A stretch of 64,000 nucleotides of DNA from Chamaecyparis obtusa (taxonomy: Eukaryota; Streptophyta; Pinopsida; Cupressales; Cupressaceae), in assembly GCA_027943335.1 (NCBI GenBank), contig BSBK01001584.1, positions 229,925 through 293,924 on the forward strand, in the 5' to 3' direction. The notes beneath the pieces are model-generated. The model was not told the DNA's origin, made no database searches, and saw only the letters and a list, made by a program, of their open reading frames with translations. This document shows positions 24,885-36,310 of the stretch, piece after piece (within the stretch, counting starts at the first letter, position 1; each line of letters starts with the position of its first letter). The position numbers were made by a program, and so were the translations under genes.

Positions 24885-26249
24885 GTGATCTTGGAACTGA
24901 CACTCTATAGGAAGGATAGTCCTAAATTTGATCTTGAAAACTTTGACAGTTGGACAAAAAAGATGTGAACACATTTGCTATGTTTGGGCATAGACTACTG
25001 GATGATTGTAAAGGAAAAGGAATCTCTAAAGCTTGAGAATGACTTGGAGTCAGCCATTGATGATGAAAATAAGTTATTTTCATGCAACATGGTCACAAGA
25101 GAAGCATTGATCAATGTACTATGTGAGGGTGAGTTTACCAAAATTAAAGATCTGGATTCAGCACATGAAATTTGGAACATGATAGAGGCACTTTATGAAG
25201 GAGACAAGTATACCAAACAAGCGAAGTTGCAAAATTGGAAGACAAAGATGGAGAAGTAGAAAATGAATGAAGATGAAAGCATTAGGGCCTATGTTCAAAG
25301 GGTTATAGAATTTGTAGTTGGAATTAGAAATTGTGGAGGCACTTATGATGAAGATGAAGTTATTGTAAAGATTCTCAGATCCCTAACTCCTACTTAAAAA
25401 TTCAAGGCAATGTCTATTCAAGAAACTATACCCTTGACTCCAAACTTTAGCAGAGAGATGTTGATTGCAAAGTTAACAACCTTTGAAACTATAGAATTAG
25501 GAGAAGCTGCACCTAAAGTTGAATCTGCATTTAGGGCATCTGCACACAAGAAAGTATCTACACTTCCGAGCACAAGCAAAGAAGACCTAAAAGAAGAGCT
25601 TGGTGAGTATGCTGAGGAATGGGAGAAGATAATGGAGGAATAAAGAAAGATGGAAGAACATGTTGCACTAATTTCTAGAAGAGAAAAAAGAGGTAAGGGA
25701 AAATTTGAAGGCAAGTTACCCTTGAAATGTTTTTCATGCAATAAGATAGGTCATTTTGCATCTAGATTTCCTACAAGAGTTCCTAAGTACAAACTTGATT
25801 ATGCAAAGATTAGAAGGGACAAAGAATGTTATTATGCTAGTGAAGGAATCTCTGATGATGATGATTTAGACAATGAAGAGATTGGATTTGATGATGTTAA
25901 AGATGAACCAGTTCATGAGGAAAAATCTTTAGTATCTTATGTTGACAAGAAAACTAAATGGATAATTGATAGTGGATGTTCTCATCACATGACTGGTGAT
26001 AAGAACAAGTGTGTTAAATTAGTAAATTATGATGGAGGTGTTGTAAGGTTTGGGGAAAATCTCCCAAAATCCATCATAGGAGTAGGATCCATCACTCTAG
26101 ATGGAAAGACTAATACAGACAATGTACTACTTGTTGAAGGACTGAAACATAATTTGTTGAGTATCAGATAGTTAATGGATAAAGACTTTTAGTTAAGTTT
26201 TGTTAATGGTAAATGCTTCATCAGAAGCAAGGAAGGAAAATTGATTGCT
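24885..26249 (+). pseudogene. Truncated Copia gag-protease (copy 2)
   Basis: Nearly identical to 20253-21618: gag, zinc knuckle (last Cys changed to Phe: FASRF) and protease with IIDSGCSHHM. A TAG at 25257, a TAA near 25396 and a TAA before 25650 interrupt it. The sequence breaks after 'KLIA' at 26249/26250 and continues as PPR sequence in the same strand. No integrase, RT or 3' LTR remains. Confidence 0.88.
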
Positions 26250-26881
26250 AAAATGGGAGCTTTGGAATAGGGTATGGACATCCATCAAAGGATAATGGAA
26301 GGAGGTTTCCTATTAGACATTATGGTTGGAAATGCTTGGGTAGACATGTATGCCAAATGTGTAAGAATAGACAAGGCCCATGAGTTGTTTAATAGAATGC
26401 CTCAATGAAATGTGGTTTCATGGACTACAATTATTGTCAGATATGCACAAAATGGATTCCTTGAAAAGGATTTATAAACTTTTAAAAAAATGCAATTGGC
26501 AAATGTAAAGCCAAATTCCACAACCCTTGCCAACATCCTCCCTGCCTGTGCCAAAATGGGAGTTTTGGAATAGGGTGTGGACATCCATCAAAGCATAAAA
26601 GATAAAGAAATTTTGTGAGATGTTGTAGTTGCAATTGCCCTAGTAGACATGTATGCAAAATGTGGAACTATAGACAAGGCACATGAACTCTTTGACAAAA
26701 TGCATCAAAGACATGTGGTATCATGGAATGCCATGATTATAGGCTATGTACAAAATGGATTTTTTGAAAAGGCTTTAGAAATTTTCAAGCAAATGCTAAT
26801 GGTAGGTGTAAAGATAAATTCCACAACCTTTTCTAGTATCCTCCCTGCTTGTGCCAAAATGGGAGCTTTGGAATAGGGTAT
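26250..26881 (+). pseudogene. PLS-class PPR protein fragment (host-derived pseudogene)
   Basis: A single frame encodes just over two PLS triplets of 101 residues. Repeated segments include KMGALE.GM, VDMYAKCG.IDKAHELF, VVSWNAMI.GY.QNGF and LPACAKMG. PPR proteins bind organelle RNA one base per repeat and in plants act in RNA editing, splicing and stability. The same Gln codon is a TAG in all three visible repeat boundaries (26268, 26571, 26874; exactly 303 bp apart). Further stops are TGA at 26406 (expected Arg) and a TAA and TGA later. No start, targeting peptide or C-terminal E/DYW domain remains. The left end is the recombination or deletion junction with Copia. Confidence 0.9.
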
Positions 26882-26937
26882 GCGTTAACTTATAGTGTTG
26901 ATCTGAGTGATTATTATTATGGTTAATCGACTATGTA

Positions 26938-26983
26938 TTATATATATATATATATATCTATGTGTGTGTGTGTGTGTGATTTA
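26938..26983. repeat. (TA)n(TG)n compound microsatellite
   Basis: A TA run changing to a TG run. It is bracketed by inverted copies of TCGACTATG (about 26927 and 27001 on opposite strands). Confidence 0.9.
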
Positions 26984-27088
26984 ATATCGATCATATGTAT
27001 CATAGTCGACTGAGAATTATCGGGGCTCACATTATATATATTATGTAGTCATTGTTAAGATCAACTTATTTGATTTCTTGATCACATG

Positions 27089-27156
27089 ATAACCAATAAT
27101 TAATGGTTATCGTAACACATTGTTAATGTGTTACAGTAACCACTAACTAGTGGTTA
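27089..27156. repeat. Three consecutive palindromes
   Basis: 27089-27110 is a near-perfect 22-bp palindrome with ATAACCA/TGGTTAT arms. 27113-27133 has perfect 9-bp arms TAACACATT/AATGTGTTA around GTT. 27137-27156 has perfect 9-bp arms TAACCACTA/TAGTGGTTA around AC. Confidence 0.9.
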
Positions 27157-28016
27157 TTTGTATCACTATGTAAGATAATGAAACAATGCCAGTCAATCGA
27201 TAATGAAATGATCCCAGTTGTGTCTATTCATATTGGTAGGAAATAATCAATGATGCCAGTCATGTCTATTCATATTGGATGCCATATAATTGATAGGAAA
27301 TAATCAATGATACCCTAGCTCATGGGTAATCAATGATACTCCAAGAAATAAATAATAGTGGTAATATGAAGAGTACGAGCCAAGGGCATATGCCATGTAA
27401 AACAATGGTGGACACTAGTTAGCATATAAGAGAAGGAAATGTGTCACCAATGATGCCATGAGGATCACGGGTTCTAAAAGTAGTAAGCAATATAACCAGA
27501 GAATCCAATGAACACACATTAACATGATGCCCTAGTTCACTAACACAGCAAGTGTGATAAAATCAAAGATGTAGATTAGGCTCATGGGTTGTAGTAATAG
27601 AAAATAAACATTACATGATGCCCCAGCTCATAATAAAATAATGAGAATCTAGATGTAAATGCCATAATCAAATCATCCAAAGAAATGAACTCAATGCCAT
27701 GGACACAACAGAGCATGGAGTAATGATAACAGTAAGATGTGACCTCAAAATACATGATGGTATTCAATCAAGTGATCAAATGAAATGTATTCTATCAAAA
27801 TGCAAAGGAGATAATGACACAATCCCTACCTCAATGATTGAGCTTCAATTTGATAAGGAGAGGAAAAGCCAAGTTTCCAAAACCAAGCTCAAAGATCAAA
27901 GGCCCAATTCCAGATAAAAATTACAACCCCTATACATAGTGCCAAATCAAATCATCTAAAATGAACTCAATTCTATGGGCACAAAAAAAACATGGAGTAA
28001 TGATCACAGTAATTCG

Positions 28017-29319
28017 TGTGCTACAACCCTTGAGATAACTAAGAGGGGGGGGTGTGAATCAATTGTCTACAAGATTCAATTATTTATCCAATTAAGTAAA
28101 GAATAAAATTAAGCATAAACACAGTATAAGAACACCTAACACAACACCACAATTTTGGTTACGAGGAAACCCAAATAGGTAAAAACCCTACTGGGAATTA
28201 ACACCCACTAAGAATTGCACTAGAGTATTATGATCCTTGTTAGAAGATGTTACAACCCTGTTAGGATTTGATCTTTACAATGCATTAAGTAAATTGACCT
28301 GGTTAAGGGTCAAACCCTATTAGGATTCTTTTACAATTAACCCTGTTAGGAGTGAGGACACACTGTCCCGGAGCACACTGCTCAAAGGGGTAAAGGCTGC
28401 AGCCTTCTATTTAACAAATACACATTATATCTGGATCTTGGTGAACTATGTGTAGAACTGTTGTCTTGATCAGTTCCAATGAATAGCATATGCTCTCTAC
28501 TTTGTCACATAGACCTTCTATTGATGGCTCAACACTTTGCACTCTCTGCTCTGCACTTATCTTTCAACTATTTTCCATACTTAGCAATCACAAATGACTG
28601 CCTATAAATATATTTCCTCTAAATGATATAATCAAGTCAGCCTATTAGAACCATCTTGAAATCATATTAGAGAAAAAATTTAACTCTGCAATAACATCTT
28701 AGTCAGCTCTACTAAGCACACAACACAATTTAGGACCGTGCAACTCCATGTGAGTAGATGCAATGCTTCACACAGTCGACTCCACCAAATTAACTCCAAC
28801 TTCCTTCTCATACTAAATTACATCATGTGATCTTAACCAAACATTATTAACTCTCCTCTAAACACAAATCCAAGTATGCATACCAAAATGATAGGCAAAA
28901 CTATTGAAACCATATAAACATTATCGGCTCTACCAGATAAACTCAGGAAACTGTGACTATCAACTGGAGACTTCATAACTCAACTTGTAGTGCATAGCTA
29001 ACTCTGTGTCCATGAAAAAAGCATCATACATATGTATAAAACATAACTATAAACACACAAGGCTCCATTACAACCATACTATAAATCACATACAAAACTC
29101 TTCCTAGGACCTGTCAGGAACACTCACTAATACAGACTACTATATTGCTATCTTCACTTAGAATCAACCTCTACATCTATGATATCATCCTTATAAAATA
29201 TCTAGGAAACATATACTCATAGCTCTTTCCATTAGGCTTCCATGCATGCTGCTTACCATATGTTTTCATCAATGACAAACATACAGTTAGCACTCTGGCT
29301 TGCTGGAAAATCTCCAACA
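28017..29319 (-). repeat. Probable solo Copia-type LTR
   Basis: Read on the minus strand it starts TGTTGGAGATTTTCC (29319 downward) and contains the same ordered landmarks as the Copia LTRs here: repeated 'CCTAACAGGG' phrases, a GGGTTTTTACC...GGGTTTCCTCG module, and a C-run followed by TCTTAGTT near the 3' end. No primer site or polypurine tract flanks it, so it is solo or truncated. I could not find a target duplication, and the low-coordinate end (around 28017) is approximate. It abuts the broken end of the Gypsy coding region at 29320. Confidence 0.65.
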
Positions 29320-29765
29320 CTTCTTGATTTGGTACATTTTCTTGAGCCTCTTGATTAGAACTCAGAGCTTGATTAGAACTTGAGCTTGAGGTGATCTCTT
29401 ATTCTTTCCCTTTATTAGGAGCATAAGTGTGAACTAAATACACTTCATTACCTTGGTACGATTCACTTGATAATGAATCCCACTCCCATTTGTTTTAATC
29501 TTCAACAATCTAATTATAGAATTTGGTCATAGAACATAGGGTATTTCTTTTGAGTGTATCCTTGTTCAAGATACCCCAATCCTAAATTTTCCTTTCTATC
29601 CCTCCAAGACATTTCTATTGGGTCAATCAATGTTTCATTTCTTCTACCCAAAGGTCCTTGTCCTTTGTAACCCATGTTTTGCATAATTTGAAAACCTTTT
29701 CCATATTGATGAGTAGGGATGCTAATGTTTTGGATTCTTAATTTTCTCATGAGCACTTGACTCAT
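29320..29765 (-). pseudogene. G-patch segment of the Gypsy polyprotein
   Basis: In a frame shifted by one base from gag-protease, the minus strand encodes 'GFQIMQNMGYKGQGPLGRR', the Gly-rich G-patch found after the protease in Tat/Ogre-type Gypsy elements, followed by an acidic Ser/Asn-rich stretch that continues to 29320 and ends at the solo LTR. G-patches bind RNA or helicases. The normal downstream RT is absent. Confidence 0.7.
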
Positions 29766-32700
29766 TATCTTTATATAACCATTTCAAAATTTCATTGTCC
29801 ACTTCATCCATGGATGAAAAATTACTAGGTCTTAGAAAATGGTCATTGTATTTATGGGGTGGATGTAAGCTAGAGGGTTTCTCATGGGACTTTGGAGATA
29901 ATGGAAGATCCATCATAGATAAGGAATATTCCCCCACACTAATCTATTTGATTTTGCATTGTTTTTAAAAATTATTCATCATAGTGTCCATTTTTTGGTA
30001 GTGAGCCTCCTTGGTATGAATTTGAGTAGATTTTACATGGTTTTCTTCTTCTTCTTTAGCACTTTCCTCACTAACTTTCTCTTTTCCCTTAGTCGATGTA
30101 ACTAAGTTAGTGAGAATTTGATGGTTTTCAACAATAGTGTCTTCATCCTCTATCTTTTCTTTTCCTTTTAATGATGGAAGGTCCTTTGAAGTTTGTCCTT
30201 GTTCTATCTTTGTCAATGTAGAGCCTTCTACATTATGAGGGACCAATGAATCATTTATGGGTTTAATGTTATTACAATACTAGAATGGATTTAGGTCTCC
30301 ACTCACCATGACTTCTTGTACCATATATGGAAATTTCAAGCATTGATGGTATGTTGAGGGTACCTCTTTCATTTCATGTATCCATGGCCTTCCTAATAGG
30401 ATGTTATAGGTCAATTTTAGATCTAGGACTTGACAAATAGTTTCCTTTTTCATAGGACCTACTCGGATAGGGAGTACTATTATTCCTTTGGAGGATCTCT
30501 CTTCATCATCATAAGCTTTGATGGTTATTTTTCTCTTAGGGTCTATAACTTCCTCTGAATACCCTAAGGCTTTAACAAGGTTCAAAGTGAAAATGTTTAG
30601 GACAACTCCTCCATCAATGAGGACTCTTTTAACCCTATACTTATGGATCAATACCTCAATATGTAATGGAAAGTTTTGAGGATGATTTAAGGACATATCA
30701 TCCTTCTCAGAAAAGGATAAACAATGAGGTGCAACTAGGTGTCCTACCATATTTTTAAATTTTTCCACATCCAAATTCAAAGGCACGTTGGTTTCAACAA
30801 GGGATTTTTCCATTATTTCTTTGTGAGTAGGTGAAAGCTTTAGCAAATCCAAAATATAAATTTGTCCAAGAGTTCACTTGAGTTGGTCTACCAAATTGTA
30901 TTGTTTTGATGAGGAAGATGTTTGATTAGGCACAATGATTCTAGGGGCACCTCCTGATAAGGTAATTTTAGATGCTTGCGCCCTAGTCATGACATTACAT
31001 GCTTCTTTCTTTTGTTTTTCCTTTACCACTATTACATTGATTGTATTTTCACAACCACTTAAAGAGTTTATGGTGTTATCATAGGTATGGGAAAAGTTCA
31101 CCTTTTCATTATCCCTCTTGTTATTCTGGTTAGCATTTGATGTTTCTCCTTTTTCATGATTCAAGAAAGGGCTCTTCAAAGCCATGTGGTCTTCATTGTT
31201 TTGAGGTCCTTCAACCTTTATGGTAGCATTGTCTATTAGGTCTTGGACTAAATGCTTAAGTTTCATGCATTCGTTGGTTTTATGTCCCTTTTTTTTATGA
31301 TACATACAATGGTGTAAATCATTCCACCATGTGGGTTTAACTTGAGGTTCATATGGCCTTGATTCAGGTAAAAAAATGATTTTATTAGCTACAAGTGTTC
31401 TCAGAGAATTTTCCAAGGGTTCACCTAAGAATATGAATTTTCTTCTTTCAAATGAAGGGAAGAAAGGCTTATATTTGTTTGTATTCTGATTGTTGAAATA
31501 ATTTTTGTTGTTATTTTTGAAAGGATCTTTGGTCATTTGATTGATATTATGTATTTGATTTGACCTGCTCGATAAGTTAAAAGGGGTAGCGTTTAGGTTA
31601 TGTGCTTCTACAACCCCATCATTTACAAGGTTCTTATTTGTGTTTTGAGACCATAACCTTGGTTTATCATTATTATTATTAGATCCCTTATTTTTATTAT
31701 AATTATTTAAATTATTGTTATTTTTGGTGTTGGTATAACCCTTGTTCTCTTTAAATAGTTTAATCTCTCCTCTTTTTACGAACACTTCTTCAATTTTTAT
31801 CCTATTTTCAATGATCTTTTCAAATGTGGGGGGACATTGAAGTTGGAGTCTATAGTTTATTTCCATGTTTAGGTTGTTCATGAAAATCTCCATCTTTTCC
31901 TTTTCTGGTATAATTCATATTTGGAGAAAACTTAGAAAAGGCTCACCATCTCTTTGTTTTGTGTCGCATAGGTTAAGCATGGTGATTTTGTGCTCTATAT
32001 TATAAGAGTAGTGAGTCACAAAATTGGAGGCTAGCTCTTCAAAAGTCTTGATTCATTGTGGTAACTTGGAAAACCACTCCATGGCTTGGCCTCCTAGGCT
32101 TCTTGGAAATAGCCTCATTCAATAAGTGGTATTGTGCATGAATTCTATACTTAATTCACAAAATTCCCTTAGGTGGTCTTGTGGGTCTGATTTACCCATA
32201 TATTTGTCATATCTAGGAAAGACCACATTGGGTGGGAAAGTTACCATAGCCAAATTTTGATCAAATAGAAATGGGCACAAGGCTTTAATGGAAAAGGGTT
32301 TTGGTTTGGCCGCTTTCTTCATGGTGTCAATTTGTGCTTGAAACATTTTAAATTGCTTATTCATCGCACCTAATGGATTCTCCTCTTCCTCATCTTTCTT
32401 TAACATTGTAGTGTCATAATCATGAGGAAGTTTGACCCCTACTTGGGCTAGGTTAAGGAGGTGTCTTTCCTCATTTCTTTCTAAAAGTTTTTCCATTCTC
32501 TCAAGGAATTCAGGGTCTTGGGGAGCCCTATTGGCTTTATCTTTGGTTGTTTCCTTTGGCCCTTGGTTTCCTTGGTTAATTTCTCCTTGATATTTATTAT
32601 TTCCCCCATGGACATAGTCATAAAATTTGTTGTTTCTAGCTATTTGATTGACTCTTTCCTCAAATAGGTTAGGGAGACTATCTTCTTATTCCTGAGTTTT

Positions 32701-32802
32701 GATAAAAGGAGTTTGAAATAAAAATTTGGGGACCTCTTGTGTTGTGCAAGTGTCGCTTTGTTGTAAGGATATTTTCAATTTATGTGATCTTGTAAAAACC
32801 AT
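29722..32802 (-). pseudogene. Gypsy (Tat/Athila-like) gag-protease
   Basis: The ATG at 32802 (MVFTRSHKL) begins one frame extending to 29722 with a few stops. In order: a Glu/Asn-rich N-terminus, the Retrotrans_gag core (FPRYDKYMGKSDPQDHLREF at about 32220, then LFPRSLGGQAMEWFSKLP and FEELASNFV), a zinc knuckle of the Tat form CMYHKKKGHKTNEC (about 31300), and an aspartic protease with VLIDGG (30630-30600) and LLGRPWIHEM (about 30390), both typical of this lineage. An acidic linker follows. The Ser usually found after DGG is Val here. Stops include TAA/TGA near 32050 and 31910. Capsid and protease would act in virus-like particle assembly, but this copy is dead. Confidence 0.85.
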
Positions 32803-32922
32803 CATCAACAAAGGTTTGATTTGAATGGAGTTTCCACAATTTGGTGATTGTTATTTTGATCAGAAGATATTTAAAAGTATAAGATTATTTTCAATGGATG
32901 TTTCTTCCTTGTTATATGTATT

Positions 32923-34074
32923 TGTATGCAATGAAAATATAGACCTATTTTCTGCAAATACAAAACACCAAAACATAAAACAAACACATTAGATGTTAGT
33001 AATCTCAAATGCAACAAAATAGGTAACTTTCACTACAACCTCCGATGAGCTAAAACAAGGGCACCCAAAGCCTTGTTTGATTTTCTCTTTAAGATTATTG
33101 TGGGTATTCTCTCCCAACACAAATGAAATACAATCTAATGCAAAACTATGGGATGCAAGATAGATGATGGTGAAGGGATTGAGAACAAGTATGAAGAACT
33201 TGTCTCAAGCTTCACAAATGATAAATATTAAGATTGATTTGAGACTATGATAAACCAACTGAGATTAAGATGTATGATAATGAAACAAGATTAAAATGAA
33301 AATAAGATTAGAATGCAAAGAAAGAACTAGAATGATTAAGAATGCTAGAAGATGCAAGAGCTAAGAGATTAGAAGAAAAAGAACTTAGAAGAATTAGCCT
33401 AAAATGAGGAGTGAGGCCTCCTTTTATAGAAAATGAAAAGAATTGGATGGTGGAGATTAAGAGGCAAAAGAATGAGTGGCTAGGATTAAAGGTTAGGTAG
33501 GGTTTGGAAAAGATGAAGAGGCAAAAAGAAATGAGTGGATAGGATTAAGAGGCAAAAGAAATGAGTGGATAGGATTAAGAGGCAAAAGGTGAAGTGGCAA
33601 AAGTCAAACTTCACTTTTAGAGGGAAAGAGAAATTTAAAAATGATTGGTGGAGAAAAAAGATAGAGAGGTGGCCACCTTGGAAAAGGTGATTGTGCACAT
33701 GTTTAGAGGTAATCCACCTTTTAATCAAGATTAGAGGAATATTTAGAAAAAGGTAAGCATAGGAAAAAGGGAAAAGGAATGAAATTAAAATAAATTTAAT
33801 TTAATCATAGTTTAGAAGAACTTTAGGCTAGTGGAGGAATACAATAAATAAAATTTATTTTATAAAGGGAAATGGAGGGATAATATATTAAATTGAATTT
33901 AATATATTATAGTATTTAAAGAAAATTTAAATACAAAGGGAAAATGAATTTATTTAATTAAAATAATAGAAGAATATAATGAGTATAGTCAATTAATAAA
34001 ATTAACCATAATGTTATGGGTAAATATTAATAAAAAATTAATATTAGTTCGAAGGATAATTTTAGGTGTCTACA
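32923..34074 (-). repeat. 3' LTR of the nested Gypsy element
   Basis: Read on the minus strand it starts TGTAGACACC at 34074 and ends at 32923; matches 40859-42007. It contains three near-tandem copies of AGAGGCAAAAG(A) with GAGTGGATAGGATTA (about 33465-33600, plus strand). Confidence 0.85.
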
Positions 34075-34089
34075 TTTTGCCCCTCTTTG
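34075..34089 (-). other. Polypurine tract of the nested Gypsy element
   Basis: Minus-strand CAAAGAGGGGCAAAA directly precedes the 3' LTR. Confidence 0.85.
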
Positions 34090-36310
34090 ATGTGGTGTTG
34101 AAATTGGCATCGTGTCAAAGAAGAAGAAAGTAAGATGTCTCAGGGATTGTGCCTAAGTAATGATGGGAGAAGATGAGGATGGTGCCCCGTCGAGAAAATT
34201 GAGCAAAAATAATTAATTTTGACAATTTTCTCAAAAAGGAAGGGTGAGGATAAAGGAAGTGAATAAAAGAAGGCTTCCAATGCAAAAATGAACCTAAATG
34301 AAAACTATCATTGTGTTAACATGGGAGAGCATATCCTATTTTGATATTGTACTTGACATTATGCAGCAAGGTATGAGGAACCAAGATGACCATGTGCCAA
34401 GTATGTGATAAAAAAGGTCAAATACAACCATATGTCTTATGACACCATGATATTAAAGACCATGATGCCCTATGACAATAGGAGGCAAAGACCATGATAG
34501 ATGGAAAAAATATTAATACATACAAGCAACAAGCAAGTATGCACAACAAACTAATAACAAACCAACATATTGCCCCTAGTTAAGCTGGAAACCAATTGAT
34601 TGAGTGATTGACTGATTGAGAGATTGGGAGGGCAGGGCCTCAAGGATTAGGAAGGATACATCCCATGATGATGATTATATTTGAAATTGATCAATTGATT
34701 ATCAGTTGATTTGGTTTAAGACGATGGATTGATTAAAGATTAACGTGCTAGATTGCAAGATGGGATTGCATGGATTAGTATTGATTGGACTGACTTGGGA
34801 TCTTTTGGATTATAGGGATTTTTTAATTTATTTTTTATTTTTTCAGGATCATATATCAATTTTTTTTTAAAAAAATTTCAGGATCATTTTATATTATTTT
34901 TGGATATTTTTAAAATTTTAAATTTATTTGGATGTTTGGATTGGATGGAATGGGATTGGAAGAGAATATGATTTGATAATATGAGATTGAAAAGCATGTG
35001 AGGGAACAAATAGATTGGATTAGAAGATAAATAGATTTGATAGAAAAGATGATTTGAATAAGATGAAGCAATGGTTAAGAAATTGGATAGGATGGGATAG
35101 GAAAAAGGATAAGTGGATTTGGACCAATGACAAGGGATAACCAAGGAATGGTAGAGGATGGAAGGATGGGGAGATGTTTGGCTAGAAAATGAATGGATGG
35201 ACGGGATGGATTGGATAGGAGATAGATGGAATGAATGTCTAGGTAAGGGTAGGATATGGAAGACTATAGGATGGGAGATAACAATGTATAGGATGGAAGG
35301 ATGGTGATAGGAGATGGGGATGATGGGGAGAAGGATGTATGAAATGGAAAGATGGTGTGTAAGGGACACATGAAGGGGATGAAGGCTTGTACATTTTCCA
35401 AAGCATGCAAGGATATTTTCTTTGTATTTTAGCACCTCTAGTTTTTTTATGAAGGGAAAAGATATGAAAGTGGAAGGTGGATGGATAAGGAATATGTGAT
35501 GGAGGGTAGGAAAAGGATAGAGGATAATGATATGGAGGATATAGATGGAATTGGATAATAGATAATAGATGGAGGAAATATATAGGATAACCAAGATCAA
35601 GGACATGGGAAGGCATATGGACTCAAAGAGTACCATGAATAATGGTTTAAGGGAATGAAAATGATGAGGACTATAAGATGGATCATAGGGATGTCAATAT
35701 CAAATATGGGGAAATGGATGAAATTATGTAGGAATATGGATGGATAAGGAGTAAGGGTTATGGAAGGTACATATGGATAGAGGGAATGCATAGGATAGTC
35801 AAGATCAAAGATGGGGAAGGAAATAATAATGAACTTAGATGGGACAATAGATGTTGGATAGGGAATGTGGAAGATATCATGTAATGGATGAAGCTTTCCC
35901 CCAAGTATAGAGGTCAAGGGGACGAGGATAGGAGAATGGATAAGATATGATAGGTATGGTAGGGAGATGGGAGGGAAGATATTATGGATGGATAGTGAGA
36001 AGGAATTGCCCCCAAGTACGAAGAAAAACTAGGGGATTACACATGATGCTTGTTTGCGAGGTTTTCATCATGGTACTTGTCCAAGGTGCTTGATTACCAA
36101 GTTTTCACCATTGGATGATTTTTTTGTTCTTTTCTTTTCTTTTTGACTCTTTTTTTTTGGAGGAATTAGAAATTGATGCTCTTTGGATAATGTTCCTTCA
36201 GAAAGATATGCTATGATTGGCCAAGGCTGCTAAAAGGTAAGCTCAAAGATGTCAATAATGGTGATAGTATGGGAAAGATATCAAGGATAAGGTAGATGGT
36301 GGCTAAGGAT
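34090..36310 (-). other. Pyrimidine-rich 3' internal region of the nested element, no supported gene
   Basis: On the plus strand this is dominated by GGAT, ATGG and GATGG words with very little C. Open frames of 106-250 codons exist in several overlapping frames on the minus strand, but they are rich in Pro, His, Ser, Ile and Leu, have no domain, and follow from the biased composition. A start near 36060 repeats 'TACTTGTCCAAGGTGCTTG...' type phrases seen once more upstream. I regard it as non-coding. Confidence 0.5.

Larger units (their letters stand above)
18947..26250 (+). mobile_element. Tandem Copia array: LTR-internal-LTR-truncated internal
   Basis: LTR1 (18947-20203), an internal region (20204-23577) and LTR2 (23578-24835) are followed directly by a second internal region (24836-26250) that stops abruptly in the protease-integrase region and continues as PPR sequence. 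The two internal regions are nearly identical, whereas the LTRs are more diverged. This layout is expected from unequal recombination between the LTRs of an older insertion, followed by deletion of the right end. The gag-pol order protease-integrase-RT/RNase H is Copia. Confidence 0.85.
26882..28016. other. Non-coding stretch with palindromes and local repeats
   Basis: No domain-bearing ORF. Contents: a TA/TG dinucleotide tract (about 26938-26983), a palindrome cluster (27089-27156), a partial direct repeat of GTCTATTCATATTGG with AGGAAATAATCAATGAT (about 27222-27330), and a diverged duplication of about 60 bp (27670-27735 versus 27945-28010, sharing CATGGAGTAATGAT). A 72-codon ORF at 27699-27917 spans one copy of that duplication and shows no known motif. 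Confidence 0.55.

Noticed and set aside
27699..27917. 72-residue plus-strand ORF
   Set aside because: No recognisable motif and it spans one copy of a local duplication, so there is too little to call a gene.
28012..29324. Target-site duplication for the solo LTR
   Set aside because: Left flank ATTCG or TCGTG and right flank CTTCT do not match; boundaries may be off or the flank was deleted.
34884..35917. Overlapping minus-strand ORFs of 106-250 residues rich in Pro, His, Ser
   Set aside because: Open in several frames at once because of the biased composition; no domain, no shared start context, no relation to the gag frame.
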